Shown here: positions 1 through 8,165 of the stretch, piece by piece
How the letters are laid out: every line of letters starts with the position of its first letter
How positions within the stretch are numbered: position 1 is the stretch's first letter
Origin: Ochrobactrum chromiisoli
GTDB taxonomy: Bacteria > Pseudomonadota > Alphaproteobacteria > Rhizobiales > Rhizobiaceae
Direction: 5' to 3'
DNA length: 64,000 nucleotides
NCBI RefSeq assembly: GCF_026241335.1
Contig: NZ_JAPHAV010000002.1
Span: 248,001 to 312,000, forward strand
Program-made: the position numbers and the translations under genes
Notes under the pieces: generated by a model
Database searches by the model: none
What the model was told of the DNA's origin: nothing
What the model saw: only the letters and a program-made list of their open reading frames with translations

Positions 1-403
1 GCATTTTGGCTGTAGCGGTTATAGCTCCGGGGCCGTCCCAAAATTCGGCATGGCTCGGAGATACAACAATTAGACGGATATTCGGATCGTTTTCAGATTC
101 CCAGAAAGCCTTAGCAAAAGGGGTCCAAACGTCTTTGATTTTGGCGCGATCATTGGTAACCTGTGCGGTACCTTCAATGAAGAGATAATCATTAGCAGAC
201 TCATTCGAAAAGGTAAGCTGCACGTTTGATTGTCCTTGGATGTCAGTCACCTTATCGCTTTGAGCATCGGCAAGGAAATAAATCGCGCCTTCATCTTTGC
301 GAACGATTGGGGACATTGGAACTTGTTTTCCATTCCAACCATAAAAGCAGACGCGGTTGTCTTCAGCTATCTTCCAAGCCTTCTGTGGATCCGAATTGGA
401 CAT
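1..403 (-). CDS. Pyridoxamine 5'-phosphate oxidase-like stress protein (3' end cut by window)
   Basis: The minus-strand frame opens at an ATG (401-403), beginning MSNSDPQKAWKIAEDN, and stays open to the window edge, giving about 134 residues. The pattern fits the general stress protein 26 branch of the FMN-binding split-barrel (PPOX-like) family: an early VCFYGWNGKQVPMSPIV strand pair, a middle IYFLADAQSDKVTDIQ segment and a late RLIVVSPSHAEFWD strand. Family members run to about 150-165 residues, so little is missing. It lies 61 bases downstream of the DUF883-like gene on the same strand and may share its promoter. The role is inferred as flavin or redox linked stress protection; the substrate is unknown. 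Confidence 0.75.
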   Translation of the reverse strand, partial: MSNSDPQKAWKIAEDNRVCFYGWNGKQVPMSPIVRKDEGAIYFLADAQSDKVTDIQGQSNVQLTFSNESANDYLFIEGTAQVTNDRAKIKDVWTPFAKAFWESENDPNIRLIVVSPSHAEFWDGPGAITATAKM

Positions 404-464
404 TGATTTCGCCTTTTCTAGGTAATTTAGAAGTTAGGAATTACGTCAAAGAGGGGCTGTCGTT

Positions 465-758
465 CTATCTGCGACACCGTCCGAGCATCATACCAGCAAG
501 CAGTCCGATGACACCAACCGTCGCCAGTGTTGCGGTTGCTGCACCAGGATTCTCGCGAGCGGCGTTGAGCATTCTTTCGCCATGGTAGCGAGCGTTCGAC
601 GCTACGTCTTCAAATGCAGACGATGCGGACGATAATGCATTGTCAGCTTTATCTGTAGTACTGCCAAGTCGGTCGGCAAGTTGTGAAGAAAGGCTGCTCA
701 GTTGGCTACGAAGTTCGTTGATCTGTTCTGCAACTGTATTTTCTGGTTCGGTTGCCAT
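465..758 (-). CDS. DUF883 (ElaB/YqjD-like) membrane-anchored protein
   Basis: A 97-residue protein with a helical, Ala/Ser-rich N-terminal half (about residues 5-60, likely coiled coil) and one C-terminal membrane segment (about 72-92, TLATVGVIGLLAGMMLG) that ends in Arg-rich CRR. This is the DUF883/ElaB layout; in enterobacteria these inner-membrane proteins bind ribosomes in stationary phase, and that role is only inferred here. A near-consensus EcfG promoter lies upstream (817-841). The PPOX-like gene follows on the same strand. Confidence 0.75.
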   Translation of the reverse strand: MATEPENTVAEQINELRSQLSSLSSQLADRLGSTTDKADNALSSASSAFEDVASNARYHGERMLNAARENPGAATATLATVGVIGLLAGMMLGRCRR

Positions 759-816
759 TGAGATTATTCCTTCTGAAATGAATTGGTCTGCAGCGTGTGC
801 TGCCTTGCTATTTGAA

Positions 817-841
817 AACGTGTTGCCAAGAGTTTTGTTTC
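817..841 (-). promoter_or_regulatory. Candidate EcfG (general stress sigma) promoter for the DUF883 gene
   Basis: Read on the minus strand, GAAAC (841-837) is followed by 16 bases and then CGTT (820-817). This is one mismatch from the alphaproteobacterial EcfG consensus GGAAC-N16/17-CGTT. It sits 59 bases upstream of the DUF883 start. The perfect copy at 31212-31236 supports the reading. Confidence 0.5.
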
Positions 842-866
842 ACCGAGAACAAAAAGAAAATTTTTT

Positions 867-942
867 CTGGGTGTAGCTCAGTAGGTAGAGCGCTCGGCTT
901 GGGTCCGAGAGGCCGCAGGTTCAAGTCCTGCCATCTTGACCA
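867..942 (+). tRNA. tRNA-Pro (anticodon UGG)
   Basis: A cloverleaf folds by eye. The acceptor pairs 867-873 with 932-938 (one T-T mismatch and two wobbles). The D arm is gctc/gagc. The anticodon stem ctcgg/ccgag is perfect, with loop cttgggt giving anticodon TGG (900-902). The T arm gcagg-ttcaagt-cctgc is perfect, and CCA is encoded at 940-942. The C1-G72 pair agrees with a bacterial tRNA-Pro. The weak acceptor stem and the position at the head of the phage block suggest a phage-carried tRNA. Confidence 0.8.
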
Positions 943-961
943 GTTTCATTAACAACAATCA

Positions 962-1038
962 TGCGGAGTGGAGAAGTGGTCATCTTGTCTGGTTCATACC
1001 CAGAAGATCGTCGGTTCGAATCCGACCTGCCGCAACCA
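962..1038 (+). tRNA. tRNA-Met-like gene (anticodon CAU) with a bulged acceptor base
   Basis: The D stem gaga/tctt, anticodon stem tctgg/ccaga (loop ttcatac, anticodon CAT) and T arm gtcgg-ttcgaat-ccgac are intact, and CCA is encoded at 1036-1038. There is one base too many on the 3' side of the acceptor. The seven acceptor pairs (962-968 with 1027-1034) form only if G1029 is bulged. It is therefore either a divergent phage tRNA or a decayed gene. It ends 22 bases before the start codon of the next gene. Confidence 0.65.
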
Positions 1039-1060
1039 GTACATACACGAGGAGGTCATC

Positions 1061-1258
1061 ATGAACACAGGTCAGACTATTATCGCAAATGCATTCAATG
1101 AATGGATGCGTCGATATACCGAAGATCCAAGCGGCTTTGAGCATGAGTGGCAAACTGTCAGCAAGTTCTTTGAACAGCAGCAGGATGGTGTTGAGCCTGA
1201 CTATGGTCAGTCATGCGCTGCGTATCTTAAGAAGCTGATTGATGAGCTCTCAGCTTAA
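1061..1258 (+). CDS. Small phage protein, function unknown
   Basis: A 65-residue acidic protein beginning MNTGQTIIANAFNEWMRRYT. The start is set by an excellent ribosome site (aggaggt, 1050-1056) five bases before the ATG. Codons upstream in the same frame lie inside the tRNA-Met gene and are not coding. The protein looks all-helical, with no recognised domain. Its stop overlaps the start of the HNH gene, so the two are probably translationally coupled. Confidence 0.65.
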   Translation: MNTGQTIIANAFNEWMRRYTEDPSGFEHEWQTVSKFFEQQQDGVEPDYGQSCAAYLKKLIDELSA

Positions 1259-1541
1259 GACACAACGCACATGGCTCCGCCTCTATAAGACTGCCCGATG
1301 GCAGCGAATGCGCGAACGACAGCTGACCGAGCAACCTCTCTGCATGTTCTGCTTGCAGGTTGGCGACGTAGAACCCGCGACCGTGTGTGATCATGTCATC
1401 GCTCATAAGGGAGACGAGTTCCTTTTCTGGGATGCGGGCAACCTCCAGTCACTTTGCAAGACGTGCCACGACCGAACCAAGCAGCGCTTGGAGCGAGGTC
1501 AGGACATCGTGAACTTCGGGGCTGACGGATGGCCGGTTTGA
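1242..1541 (+). CDS. Phage HNH endonuclease
   Basis: About 99 residues carrying a treble-clef HNH fold: a first Cys pair CMFC (about residue 30), the catalytic CDHVIAHKGD stretch (about 47-56), the central Asn of DAGNLQSLC and a second Cys pair CKTC (about 73-76). HNH nucleases at this site, just upstream of the small terminase, assist DNA packaging by HK97-type phages through cos cleavage or terminase stimulation. The start is the ATG at 1242; a TTG three bases upstream is in frame. The gene overlaps the preceding stop. Confidence 0.88.
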   Translation: MSSQLKTQRTWLRLYKTARWQRMRERQLTEQPLCMFCLQVGDVEPATVCDHVIAHKGDEFLFWDAGNLQSLCKTCHDRTKQRLERGQDIVNFGADGWPV

Positions 1542-1580
1542 CCCCCGGGGGGCATCAAAAAGTCGATGAAGGTCGAAAAC
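1541..1580 (+). other. Candidate phage cos region
   Basis: Immediately after the HNH stop is a CCCCCGGGGGG palindrome (1543-1553) followed by an A-rich tract. The gap between the HNH and small terminase genes is the usual cos position in HK97-like phages, and GC-palindromic cores are common there. No experimental or comparative support is available from the sequence alone. Confidence 0.35.
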
Positions 1581-1651
1581 GCCGGAACGGCGAGGGTCCA
1601 CAGCGCGCGCATCCACAATTCAAAATATGACCCCTGTAAAGGACTTATGCC

Positions 1652-2038
1652 ATGGCGAGGCCAAGAACGCCTCGCGCCAAGGCGGCAGTCGAGGCAAGCG
1701 ATAAGAAAAACCCACAGCGCTTCAAAAACCGCACCGACGCTAAAGCCGATGGCCCGCTCGGCAATCCTCCCGCATGGTTGAAGGATACGCCAGAGCTAAA
1801 AGCCAAGGCTGCATGGAAGCTTTTTGAAAAAGATCTTCCGTGGCTCAACCAGTCACACCGCACGCTGGTTGGTATGGCATCCAATATTCAGGGCCGCATC
1901 ATGGCGGGGCAGGAGGTTGGCGTGCAGGCGATGAACTTGCTGCGTCAGATGCTTGGTCAGATGGGTGCTACGCCTGCGGACGCATCGAAAGTTGCGACTG
2001 CCGACGATGGCGATGAGAAGGATGATTTGCTTGACTGA
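1652..2038 (+). CDS. terS: Phage terminase small subunit (P27-like)
   Basis: A 128-residue protein with a basic N terminus (MARPRTPRAKAAVEASDKK) followed by a helical body that includes a W-x-LF-x-KDLPWL segment near residue 55. It ends in an acidic tail (DDGDEKDDLLD). Length, composition and position directly before the large terminase fit the P27/HK97-type small subunit, which recognises phage DNA for packaging. The assignment rests mostly on context. The large terminase start overlaps or abuts this stop. Confidence 0.75.
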   Translation: MARPRTPRAKAAVEASDKKNPQRFKNRTDAKADGPLGNPPAWLKDTPELKAKAAWKLFEKDLPWLNQSHRTLVGMASNIQGRIMAGQEVGVQAMNLLRQMLGQMGATPADASKVATADDGDEKDDLLD

Positions 2039-2039
2039 T

Positions 2040-3893
2040 ATGCCTGCACTGAAGCGTGTGAGCGCTTATGCGCAAGCTGTTCTTGACGGCATAGAGGTTG
2101 CGGGACCGCACGTGCGCAACGCATGCCAGCGCCATTTCGACGACTTGGCGACCGGACATGAGCGAGGTCTCTGGTTCGACGACGAGGAAGCGGATCGTGT
2201 GTTCCGCTTCTTTGAAGAACGCTTGAAGCTCTCAGAAGGCCAGTTTGAAGGCAAGCCGTTTGAGCTACATGCTTCGCAAGCCTTTAAGCTCGGTTCGTTA
2301 TTCGGTTGGAAGCGTGAAGACGGTTCCCGCCGTTTTCGTCGTGCCTACATTGAAGAAGGCAAGGGCAACGGTAAATCTCCGTTCGCCGGCGGTGTCGGCC
2401 TCTTCGGATTGATCGCCGACAAAGAAGCTGGAGCCCAGATATACGCTGCTGCTGCCAAGAAAGAACAGGCCGGTATTCTCTTCCAAGACGCTGTGAAAAT
2501 GGCGCGAGCAGCTCCTGCTTTAATGCAGCGTGTGAAGTTCAGCGGCGGTATTGGCCGCGAATTCAATATCGCGCATCACAAATCGCAGTCTTTCTTTCGG
2601 CCTATATCGAAAGATTCAGGCAAGTCGGGCTCTGGTCCTCGCCCTCACTTCGCACTCTGCGATGAGGTGCACGAGCATCCAGACCGTTCGACCATGGAAA
2701 TGCTGGAGCGAGGCTTCAAGTTTCGTCGTCAGCCATTGTTGCTGATGATCACCAACTCGGGCAGCGACAAGAATAGCATCTGCTGGGAAGAGCATGAACA
2801 TGCAGTTCGGGTAGCTGCAGGGACGCAGACGCCTGACGAAGTGTTTAACTACGTCGGCGAAGTCATTGATGACACAACGTTTTCTTGGGTTTGTGCGCTC
2901 GATAAGGGCGATGATCCGCTAAACGATCCGACCTGCTGGAAGAAAGCTAATCCACTTCTCGGCGTGATCCTGACGCAGGAGTATCTTGCAGGCGTTGTTG
3001 CTCAGGCAAAACAAATGCCCGGCAAGCTGAACGGCATTCTGCGCTTGCACTTTTGCTGTTGGACGGATGCCGATAAGGCGTGGATGCCGCGCGAGACTGT
3101 CGAAAGCGTCATGGATGACTTCGACCCCGAAGAAGATCACGCCGATAAGCCGGTTTTCATGGGTGTCGACCTTTCGGGCAGTAAGGATATGACGGTTCTT
3201 GCCTGCGTAGTTCCTACTGGCTTCATGGAGTTGAAACGCGAAGACGGAGCGACAGTCAGTCTGCCGACTTTCGATGCATGGGTCGAGGCCTGGACGCCCG
3301 GCGATACTTTGCAAGCCAGAGCACAGGCCGACAAAGCGCCGTATGAGCTATGGGTGCAACAAGGCTGGATCAATGCTACGCCGGGCAAACGTGTCCGATA
3401 TGACTTTGTTGCGGCACGCCTCCAACAGCTTGACCAGCAGTTTGAAATTAAAGCCATTGCTTACGACCGCTACGCTTACGACAAGTTTCGCGAAGAGGTG
3501 GACGCGCTCGGCATTGAAGTCGACCACGTTGCTCATCCGCAGGGCGGTAAGGTCAGGGCTAAGCCTGAACCATCGAAAGTTGAAGCCGCAAAAGCTGCTG
3601 GACTGCCATCGCCGCAAGGCTTGTGGATGCCAGGTTCGGTGCTGGCGCTAGAAGACATGATCATCGACGGGCGCATTCGCTTAAGGCGAAACCCGGTGTT
3701 GATGACTGCACTCATGGGCGCCACGTTCGATCACGACCCGCAAGAAAACCGATGGTTTGTCAAAACGAAAGCATCGGTGCGCATCGATGCGGCGGTAGCT
3801 TTGGCGATGGCTATTGGTGCTGCGCTTGACGGTGTTCCAGCGGCGCCAAAAGAATCCATATACAGAAAAGGCCGCGGCCTTTTGATTTTATGA
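2040..3893 (+). CDS. terL: Phage terminase large subunit
   Basis: The packaging motor ATPase and nuclease, about 617 residues. The N-terminal ATPase shows a Walker A variant EGKGNGKS (about 106-113) and a Walker B with catalytic acid, FALCDEVHE (about 204-212). The C-terminal RNase H-like nuclease starts at GVDLSGSKDMT (about 374). This is the Terminase_1 (HK97/lambda-type) architecture. The start is ambiguous: ATG 2040 is used, but ATG 2022 and TTG 2031 are in frame upstream and overlap the small-subunit gene. Confidence 0.93.
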   Translation: MPALKRVSAYAQAVLDGIEVAGPHVRNACQRHFDDLATGHERGLWFDDEEADRVFRFFEERLKLSEGQFEGKPFELHASQAFKLGSLFGWKREDGSRRFRRAYIEEGKGNGKSPFAGGVGLFGLIADKEAGAQIYAAAAKKEQAGILFQDAVKMARAAPALMQRVKFSGGIGREFNIAHHKSQSFFRPISKDSGKSGSGPRPHFALCDEVHEHPDRSTMEMLERGFKFRRQPLLLMITNSGSDKNSICWEEHEHAVRVAAGTQTPDEVFNYVGEVIDDTTFSWVCALDKGDDPLNDPTCWKKANPLLGVILTQEYLAGVVAQAKQMPGKLNGILRLHFCCWTDADKAWMPRETVESVMDDFDPEEDHADKPVFMGVDLSGSKDMTVLACVVPTGFMELKREDGATVSLPTFDAWVEAWTPGDTLQARAQADKAPYELWVQQGWINATPGKRVRYDFVAARLQQLDQQFEIKAIAYDRYAYDKFREEVDALGIEVDHVAHPQGGKVRAKPEPSKVEAAKAAGLPSPQGLWMPGSVLALEDMIIDGRIRLRRNPVLMTALMGATFDHDPQENRWFVKTKASVRIDAAVALAMAIGAALDGVPAAPKESIYRKGRGLLIL

Positions 3894-3900
3894 GGACCGC

Positions 3901-5154
3901 ATGGGCTTTATGGATTGGTGGCGTGGCTCAGATGGGCCACCCAAACGACGTGGCGCGCCTAAGCAGCAATGGAGCAGCATGGCGGATACGCCATTAAATG
4001 ACTTCATTCAAAACGGTGACACGTCCACAACTCGCAACATTACCGCTGAAAACTCTATGAAGATTGCAGCTGTGTGGCGATGTGTGAACCTCATCTCAGG
4101 GACAGTCGCCACACTCCCTCTCGATCTGAAGAGGCGAATAGACAGCAAAACGCGCATTGACGCGGACGATCATGCTTTGTGGTCGCTACTTCGGCGGAAA
4201 CCGAACAGATGGCAAACACCTTCTGAATTCCGACGCATGATGCAGGCGAGTGTTTTGCTGCGCGGCAACGGTTACGCATACAAGGTATACAGTCGCGGCG
4301 AGGTGATTGAACTTATTCCGCTCAACGCCGATAACGTGGATGTCAAGCAAGAGCGCGACCTTTCCCTGACTTACAACGTGACATTGCCGAGCGGTAGCCG
4401 ATTGCAACTGAAGCAGAAAGACATGCTTCATCTGCGCGGAATGACCTTCGATGGCATCGTCGGCTTGCCTGTGCTGACTTATGCTCGCGAAGCAATGGGT
4501 TTGTCGCTTTCCACTGAGCAGCACGCAACCTCACTGTTTGAAAACGGCACCAATGTTGGCGGCGTACTTCGGCACGAAGGCAAGCTCGGGATTGAAGGGC
4601 AAGAAGCCCTACGGGAAAGCCTGGATTATTATCGTCGCGGCGGCGCGCGAGAAGGCCGTGACCTCATTCTCGAAGAGGGAATGACATACGACAAGATCGG
4701 GATGACATCGAACGACGCGCAGTTCATTCAAACGCGCGTTCAGTCTTTGACCGAGATTGCCATGTTCTTCGGCGTGCCTCCACATATGTTGGGTATCACA
4801 GAGAAATCAACATCATGGGGCTCGGGCATTGAGCAACAGAACATCGGGTTCATCACATACACGGTCAACGATTGGCTGGTGATGTGGGAGCAGGCCATAG
4901 GCCGCGACCTCATCCCGGAAGATGATCTCGAGATTTATGCGAAGTTCAACATCGCCGGGTTGCTTAAAGGCGACATGAAGGCTCGTTTCGATTCATACGC
5001 GATCGGACGGAATTGGGGTTGGCTTTCTGTCAATGACATCCGCGCGAGCGAAGATATGAACCCGATAGATGGCGGCGATGAGTATCTCCAGCCTCTCAAT
5101 ATGCAGCCTGTAGGCATCGAACCCACGACGGTCGAAGTACCCAATCAGGAATAA
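3901..5154 (+). CDS. Phage portal protein (HK97 family)
   Basis: A 417-residue portal subunit forming the dodecameric DNA channel at one capsid vertex. Typical portal segments are MKIAAVWRCVNLISGTVATL (about 50-70), PNRWQTPSEFRRMMQ, and the late FFGVPPHMLGITEKSTSWG (about 288-306) before the C-terminal clip and crown helices. It starts 8 bases after the terminase stop and is followed by the protease, the canonical HK97 gene order. Confidence 0.93.
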   Translation: MGFMDWWRGSDGPPKRRGAPKQQWSSMADTPLNDFIQNGDTSTTRNITAENSMKIAAVWRCVNLISGTVATLPLDLKRRIDSKTRIDADDHALWSLLRRKPNRWQTPSEFRRMMQASVLLRGNGYAYKVYSRGEVIELIPLNADNVDVKQERDLSLTYNVTLPSGSRLQLKQKDMLHLRGMTFDGIVGLPVLTYAREAMGLSLSTEQHATSLFENGTNVGGVLRHEGKLGIEGQEALRESLDYYRRGGAREGRDLILEEGMTYDKIGMTSNDAQFIQTRVQSLTEIAMFFGVPPHMLGITEKSTSWGSGIEQQNIGFITYTVNDWLVMWEQAIGRDLIPEDDLEIYAKFNIAGLLKGDMKARFDSYAIGRNWGWLSVNDIRASEDMNPIDGGDEYLQPLNMQPVGIEPTTVEVPNQE

Positions 5155-5160
5155 TCCAAT

Positions 5161-6033
5161 ATGAATTTACCCAGAATTGCGGTGCCTGCGCGAGCGGGCA
5201 TTAGCGCTCGCACGCCCGATGCTGTCTTGGAGAGGTGGGACGCTTCCATCCTCTCTGCAGATGCAGTCGGCGATAATGTGATCTCAATCTATGATGTGAT
5301 TGGCGAAGACTTCTGGACCGGAGGCGGGTTTACGCTCAAGCGGCTGGATGCAGCTCTCCGAACCATTGGACGTCGCGACTTCGAAGTTCACATCAATTCA
5401 CCAGGCGGTGATATGTTTGAAGGGGTGGCGATCTACAACAAGATCCGCGACCACGCTGATGCAAATACTCTGTCGGTGAAGGTCAAGATACTCGGCGTCG
5501 CTGCAAGTGCTGCCAGCGTAATCGCTATGGCTGGTGACGAGATCGAAATCGGCACGTCCGCATCAATCATGATCCATAATTGCTGGACTGTCGCTATGGG
5601 CAACCGTCGTGACTTTGCCGAAATGGCAGTCACGATGGAGCAATTCGACGCCAATATGGCATCCGTCTACGAGGCCAGAACCGGAAATGATGCAGAAACC
5701 GTGGCGTCCATGATGGATGCTGAAACTTGGTTCTCAGGTCAGGCGGCAATCGATGCTGGTTTTGCTACTGCTTTGCTACCGGCTGACCGTATCAAGTCGG
5801 AACCGAACGCAAAAGCCAATGCGCTTAGGGCTGAAAAGCAAACCGAACGCGCATTGAGGCTTGCTGGCGCATCCGCCAAAGAAGCGAAGACAACCATTTC
5901 AGACATGAAGAAGGCCGCGCGCGACGATGCCGTTGAGCCCAATTCCAACGCTGATGTTGCCAAGTCTGACTACGCCGCAATCGCGGCATCCCTCATGAAA
6001 TCAACGTCAGCGTTAGGAGTCTCCCATGACTGA
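5161..6033 (+). CDS. ClpP-type head maturation protease
   Basis: A 290-residue serine protease of the ClpP/crotonase fold used by many siphophages to mature the prohead. The oxyanion-loop region is VHINSPGGDMFEG (about 78-90), the catalytic Ser lies in GVAASAASVIAMAG (about 117-130) and the catalytic His in SIMIHNC (about 140). The Ala/Lys-rich C-terminal tail (about 215-290) may act as a scaffold. It overlaps the capsid gene by 8 bases, suggesting coupled translation. Confidence 0.9.
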   Translation: MNLPRIAVPARAGISARTPDAVLERWDASILSADAVGDNVISIYDVIGEDFWTGGGFTLKRLDAALRTIGRRDFEVHINSPGGDMFEGVAIYNKIRDHADANTLSVKVKILGVAASAASVIAMAGDEIEIGTSASIMIHNCWTVAMGNRRDFAEMAVTMEQFDANMASVYEARTGNDAETVASMMDAETWFSGQAAIDAGFATALLPADRIKSEPNAKANALRAEKQTERALRLAGASAKEAKTTISDMKKAARDDAVEPNSNADVAKSDYAAIAASLMKSTSALGVSHD

Positions 6034-7222
6034 CATCACTACTGTAACCGCTCTTATTGAAAAGCAGGGCGAGGCCTTTGAAGCATTCAAGGCCGAACAC
6101 AACAAGGCTCTGGCTGAAGTTCGTAAGGACGTTGTGCAGGCTGAAAAGGTTGATCGGATCAACGACGAAGTCGACAAGCTCAGCGCTGCAATCGACGAGG
6201 CCAATCAGAAGATCGCTGCGGCGCTTTTTGGTGATCCTGCCAACGATAACCATAAGCCTGATAGCGCCCACGCCAAAGCGTTTGAACGCTTCTTCCGTCG
6301 TGGTGACGAAGCCGGATTGGACGCCTACTTCCGTGAAAATCCAAAGGCCGCAATGAACGTTGGCACTCCAGAGGACGGTGGTTACACAGCTCCTACTGAG
6401 TGGGACCGTTCGATCATCGACAAGCTGAAGATCATTTCGCCAATGCGTCAGATCGCAGCGACGCAGACGATCAGCGGCAATGGCTTCTCGAAGCTTTACA
6501 ACGATCGCGCTACCGCATCGGGCTGGGTTGGTGAAACCACTGAGCGGCCTGAAACCACGACTGCAAAGTTTGCGGAAGTTAAGTTCAATACCGGCGAGAT
6601 TTATGCAAACCCAGCCGCAACCCAGCGATTGCTGGATGATTCCGAAATCAACCTCGAAAACTGGCTTGCTGGTGAAGTCGAGACTGAATTCGCTTATCAG
6701 GAAGGCCTTGCATTTATCTCAGGCAATGGCACCGACAAGCCGAAAGGTCTTTTGACGTATACGACTGCTGGCTCACATCCTTGGGGCGCCATCCCAGAAG
6801 TGAAGACCGGCAAGGCAGCTGAACTGTCCCTCGATGGTCTCGTTGATCTTGTTTACGATCTGCCGAGCGAGCGCACTCCAAATGCGCGCTTTGCTATGAA
6901 TCGTAAGACGCAGGGTGCAATCCGTAAGCTGAAAGATGGCAACGGTAATTTCATTTGGCAGCCGGGACTTCAGTCGGGTCAGCCGGCGACTGTGCTTGGT
7001 CATCCTGTGACCGAGTTTGCCGCGATGCCTGATATTGCCGCAGGTGCGATCCCAATCGTATTTGGCGACTTCAGCGGTTATTTGGTCATTGACCGTACTG
7101 GCATTCGCATTCTTCGCGATCCATACACCAATAAGCCATTCGTGCAATTCTACACGACCAAGCGTGTTGGCGGCGGTGTCGTAGATCCGACAGTGTTCCG
7201 CTATCACAAGGTCGCGGCTTAA
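6026..7222 (+). CDS. Major capsid protein (HK97 fold)
   Basis: 398 residues. The N-terminal ~100 residues are a charged coiled-coil delta domain, probably removed by the protease. The mature part begins near MNVGTPEDGGYTAPTEWDRSI (about 110-130), the typical phage_capsid opening, and contains GNGTDKPKGLLTY (about 233-245), VYDLPSERTPNARFAMNR and the C-terminal GVVDPTVFRYHKVAA. The ribosome site aggagt lies 9 bases upstream of the ATG. Confidence 0.93.
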   Translation: MTDITTVTALIEKQGEAFEAFKAEHNKALAEVRKDVVQAEKVDRINDEVDKLSAAIDEANQKIAAALFGDPANDNHKPDSAHAKAFERFFRRGDEAGLDAYFRENPKAAMNVGTPEDGGYTAPTEWDRSIIDKLKIISPMRQIAATQTISGNGFSKLYNDRATASGWVGETTERPETTTAKFAEVKFNTGEIYANPAATQRLLDDSEINLENWLAGEVETEFAYQEGLAFISGNGTDKPKGLLTYTTAGSHPWGAIPEVKTGKAAELSLDGLVDLVYDLPSERTPNARFAMNRKTQGAIRKLKDGNGNFIWQPGLQSGQPATVLGHPVTEFAAMPDIAAGAIPIVFGDFSGYLVIDRTGIRILRDPYTNKPFVQFYTTKRVGGGVVDPTVFRYHKVAA

Positions 7223-7228
7223 CGAACA

Positions 7229-7250
7229 AGGGCGCTCTCTGGAGCGCCCT
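7229..7250 (+). terminator. Hairpin behind the capsid gene
   Basis: A perfect 9-bp stem (agggcgctc/gagcgccct) with a 4-base loop, 7 bases after the capsid stop and before the connector gene. There is no long T tract, so it more likely stabilises or partly attenuates the abundant capsid mRNA than stops transcription fully. Confidence 0.5.
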
Positions 7251-7266
7251 CCATTTGTGAGGCACG

Positions 7267-7548
7267 ATGTCGGTTACACTCGAAAAGTTCAAAAAACATA
7301 TCCGCGTGGATTACGACGATGAGGATGAAATCATCCAGGCTTATCTGGATGCGTCTAAATCGTGGGCTCTCCATTACGTTCGTCGAGAGACGGTTCCAGT
7401 AGGCGCAGAGTTCGAATTTGACGCGGCTATTATGCTGCATGCTGCCAGCATGTACGAGAACCGTGAATCTGACATCACCGGCACCATCCACACAGAAATC
7501 CCAACGGCGCGGCGGCTCATCAACCCGTTTCGCCTGATGTCTGTCTAG
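7267..7548 (+). CDS. Phage head-tail connector (gp6-like)
   Basis: A 93-residue helical protein: MSVTLEKFKKHIRVDYDDEDEIIQAYLDASKSWALHYV..., then VPVGAEFEFDAAIMLHAASMYENRES, the usual pattern of the gp6/DnaT-like head-tail connector family that stacks below the portal. The position between capsid and the other connectors agrees. The C-terminal ARRLINPFRLMSV is also typical of the family. Confidence 0.82.
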   Translation: MSVTLEKFKKHIRVDYDDEDEIIQAYLDASKSWALHYVRRETVPVGAEFEFDAAIMLHAASMYENRESDITGTIHTEIPTARRLINPFRLMSV

Positions 7549-7557
7549 GAGGCGGAT

Positions 7558-7986
7558 ATGTCATACATTACTAAAAACTACTCTACCGACGGCGGCGATA
7601 CGCTTGTCATCGGCGGCACACTGAAAGTTGAGGCCGGCGCAACGGTCGAAGGCCTTGAAGGTGGTGGCGGTGCCACTGCTTGGGCCGACATTACCGGCAA
7701 ACCTGCGGTAATCGCGGTTGGGGCTGATCAGGCCGCTGCGCGAACTGCTATTGGAGCGGGTACGTCGAGCTTGGTTATTGGCACCACGGCCGGCACGGCG
7801 CTTGCAGGTAACACAGCTCTGCTTGCTATCGGAACGACTGCGACGACGGCCAAAGCCGGCAATGCTGTTCAGACTGCAACCCAGACCACAGCAACGGCTA
7901 TCGCTCCTGGTACAGCTACCAATGTGCAGGCAATCCTTGCCGAGCTTGCAACTCGCATCGCAGCTCTTGAAGCCGCCGCAGGCTAA
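7558..7986 (+). CDS. Head fibre-like protein
   Basis: 142 residues. The N-terminal NYSTDGGDTLVIGGTLKVEAGATVEG (about 6-31) resembles the Phage_fiber_2/head fibre protein family. The middle (about 60-120) is a low-complexity Ala/Thr/Gly run of short beta-type repeats (AGTSSLVIGTTAGTALAGN, AIGTTATTAKAGN), and the end is a short Ala-rich helix. It is probably a surface decoration on the capsid. The identification is by recalled motif, not alignment. Confidence 0.6.
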   Translation: MSYITKNYSTDGGDTLVIGGTLKVEAGATVEGLEGGGGATAWADITGKPAVIAVGADQAAARTAIGAGTSSLVIGTTAGTALAGNTALLAIGTTATTAKAGNAVQTATQTTATAIAPGTATNVQAILAELATRIAALEAAAG

Positions 7987-8165
7987 TGCCTCACGTCCGC
8001 TTCTCCGAAGACTTCGACTGGAAACCTCTGCCGCAAGTCACGATTGCTTATAAGGCTGGCTGGTCCGGCCTTGTGACTACACCTTGCGCAAATTCTGCCG
8101 TTCAAGCCAACAAGGCTTTGCGGCTGAAAACTCCGAGAAAAGGTGAGAAGGATGGCGACACGTAA
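7986..8165 (+). CDS. Small phage protein between head fibre and head-tail adaptor
   Basis: A 59-residue frame, MPHVRFSEDFDWKPLPQVTI... to KGEKDGDT, starting in the overlapping TAATG of the preceding gene and overlapping the next start. It is basic and has no recognised domain. Tight packing in the connector operon (no space on either side) is the main evidence that it is real; connector operons often hold a small protein here. Confidence 0.6.
   Translation: MPHVRFSEDFDWKPLPQVTIAYKAGWSGLVTTPCANSAVQANKALRLKTPRKGEKDGDT

Noticed and set aside
226-876. Plus-strand frames of 120 and 78 residues across 226-876
   Set aside because: They lie opposite the PPOX-like and DUF883-like genes, lack ribosome sites and have no domain-like sequence.
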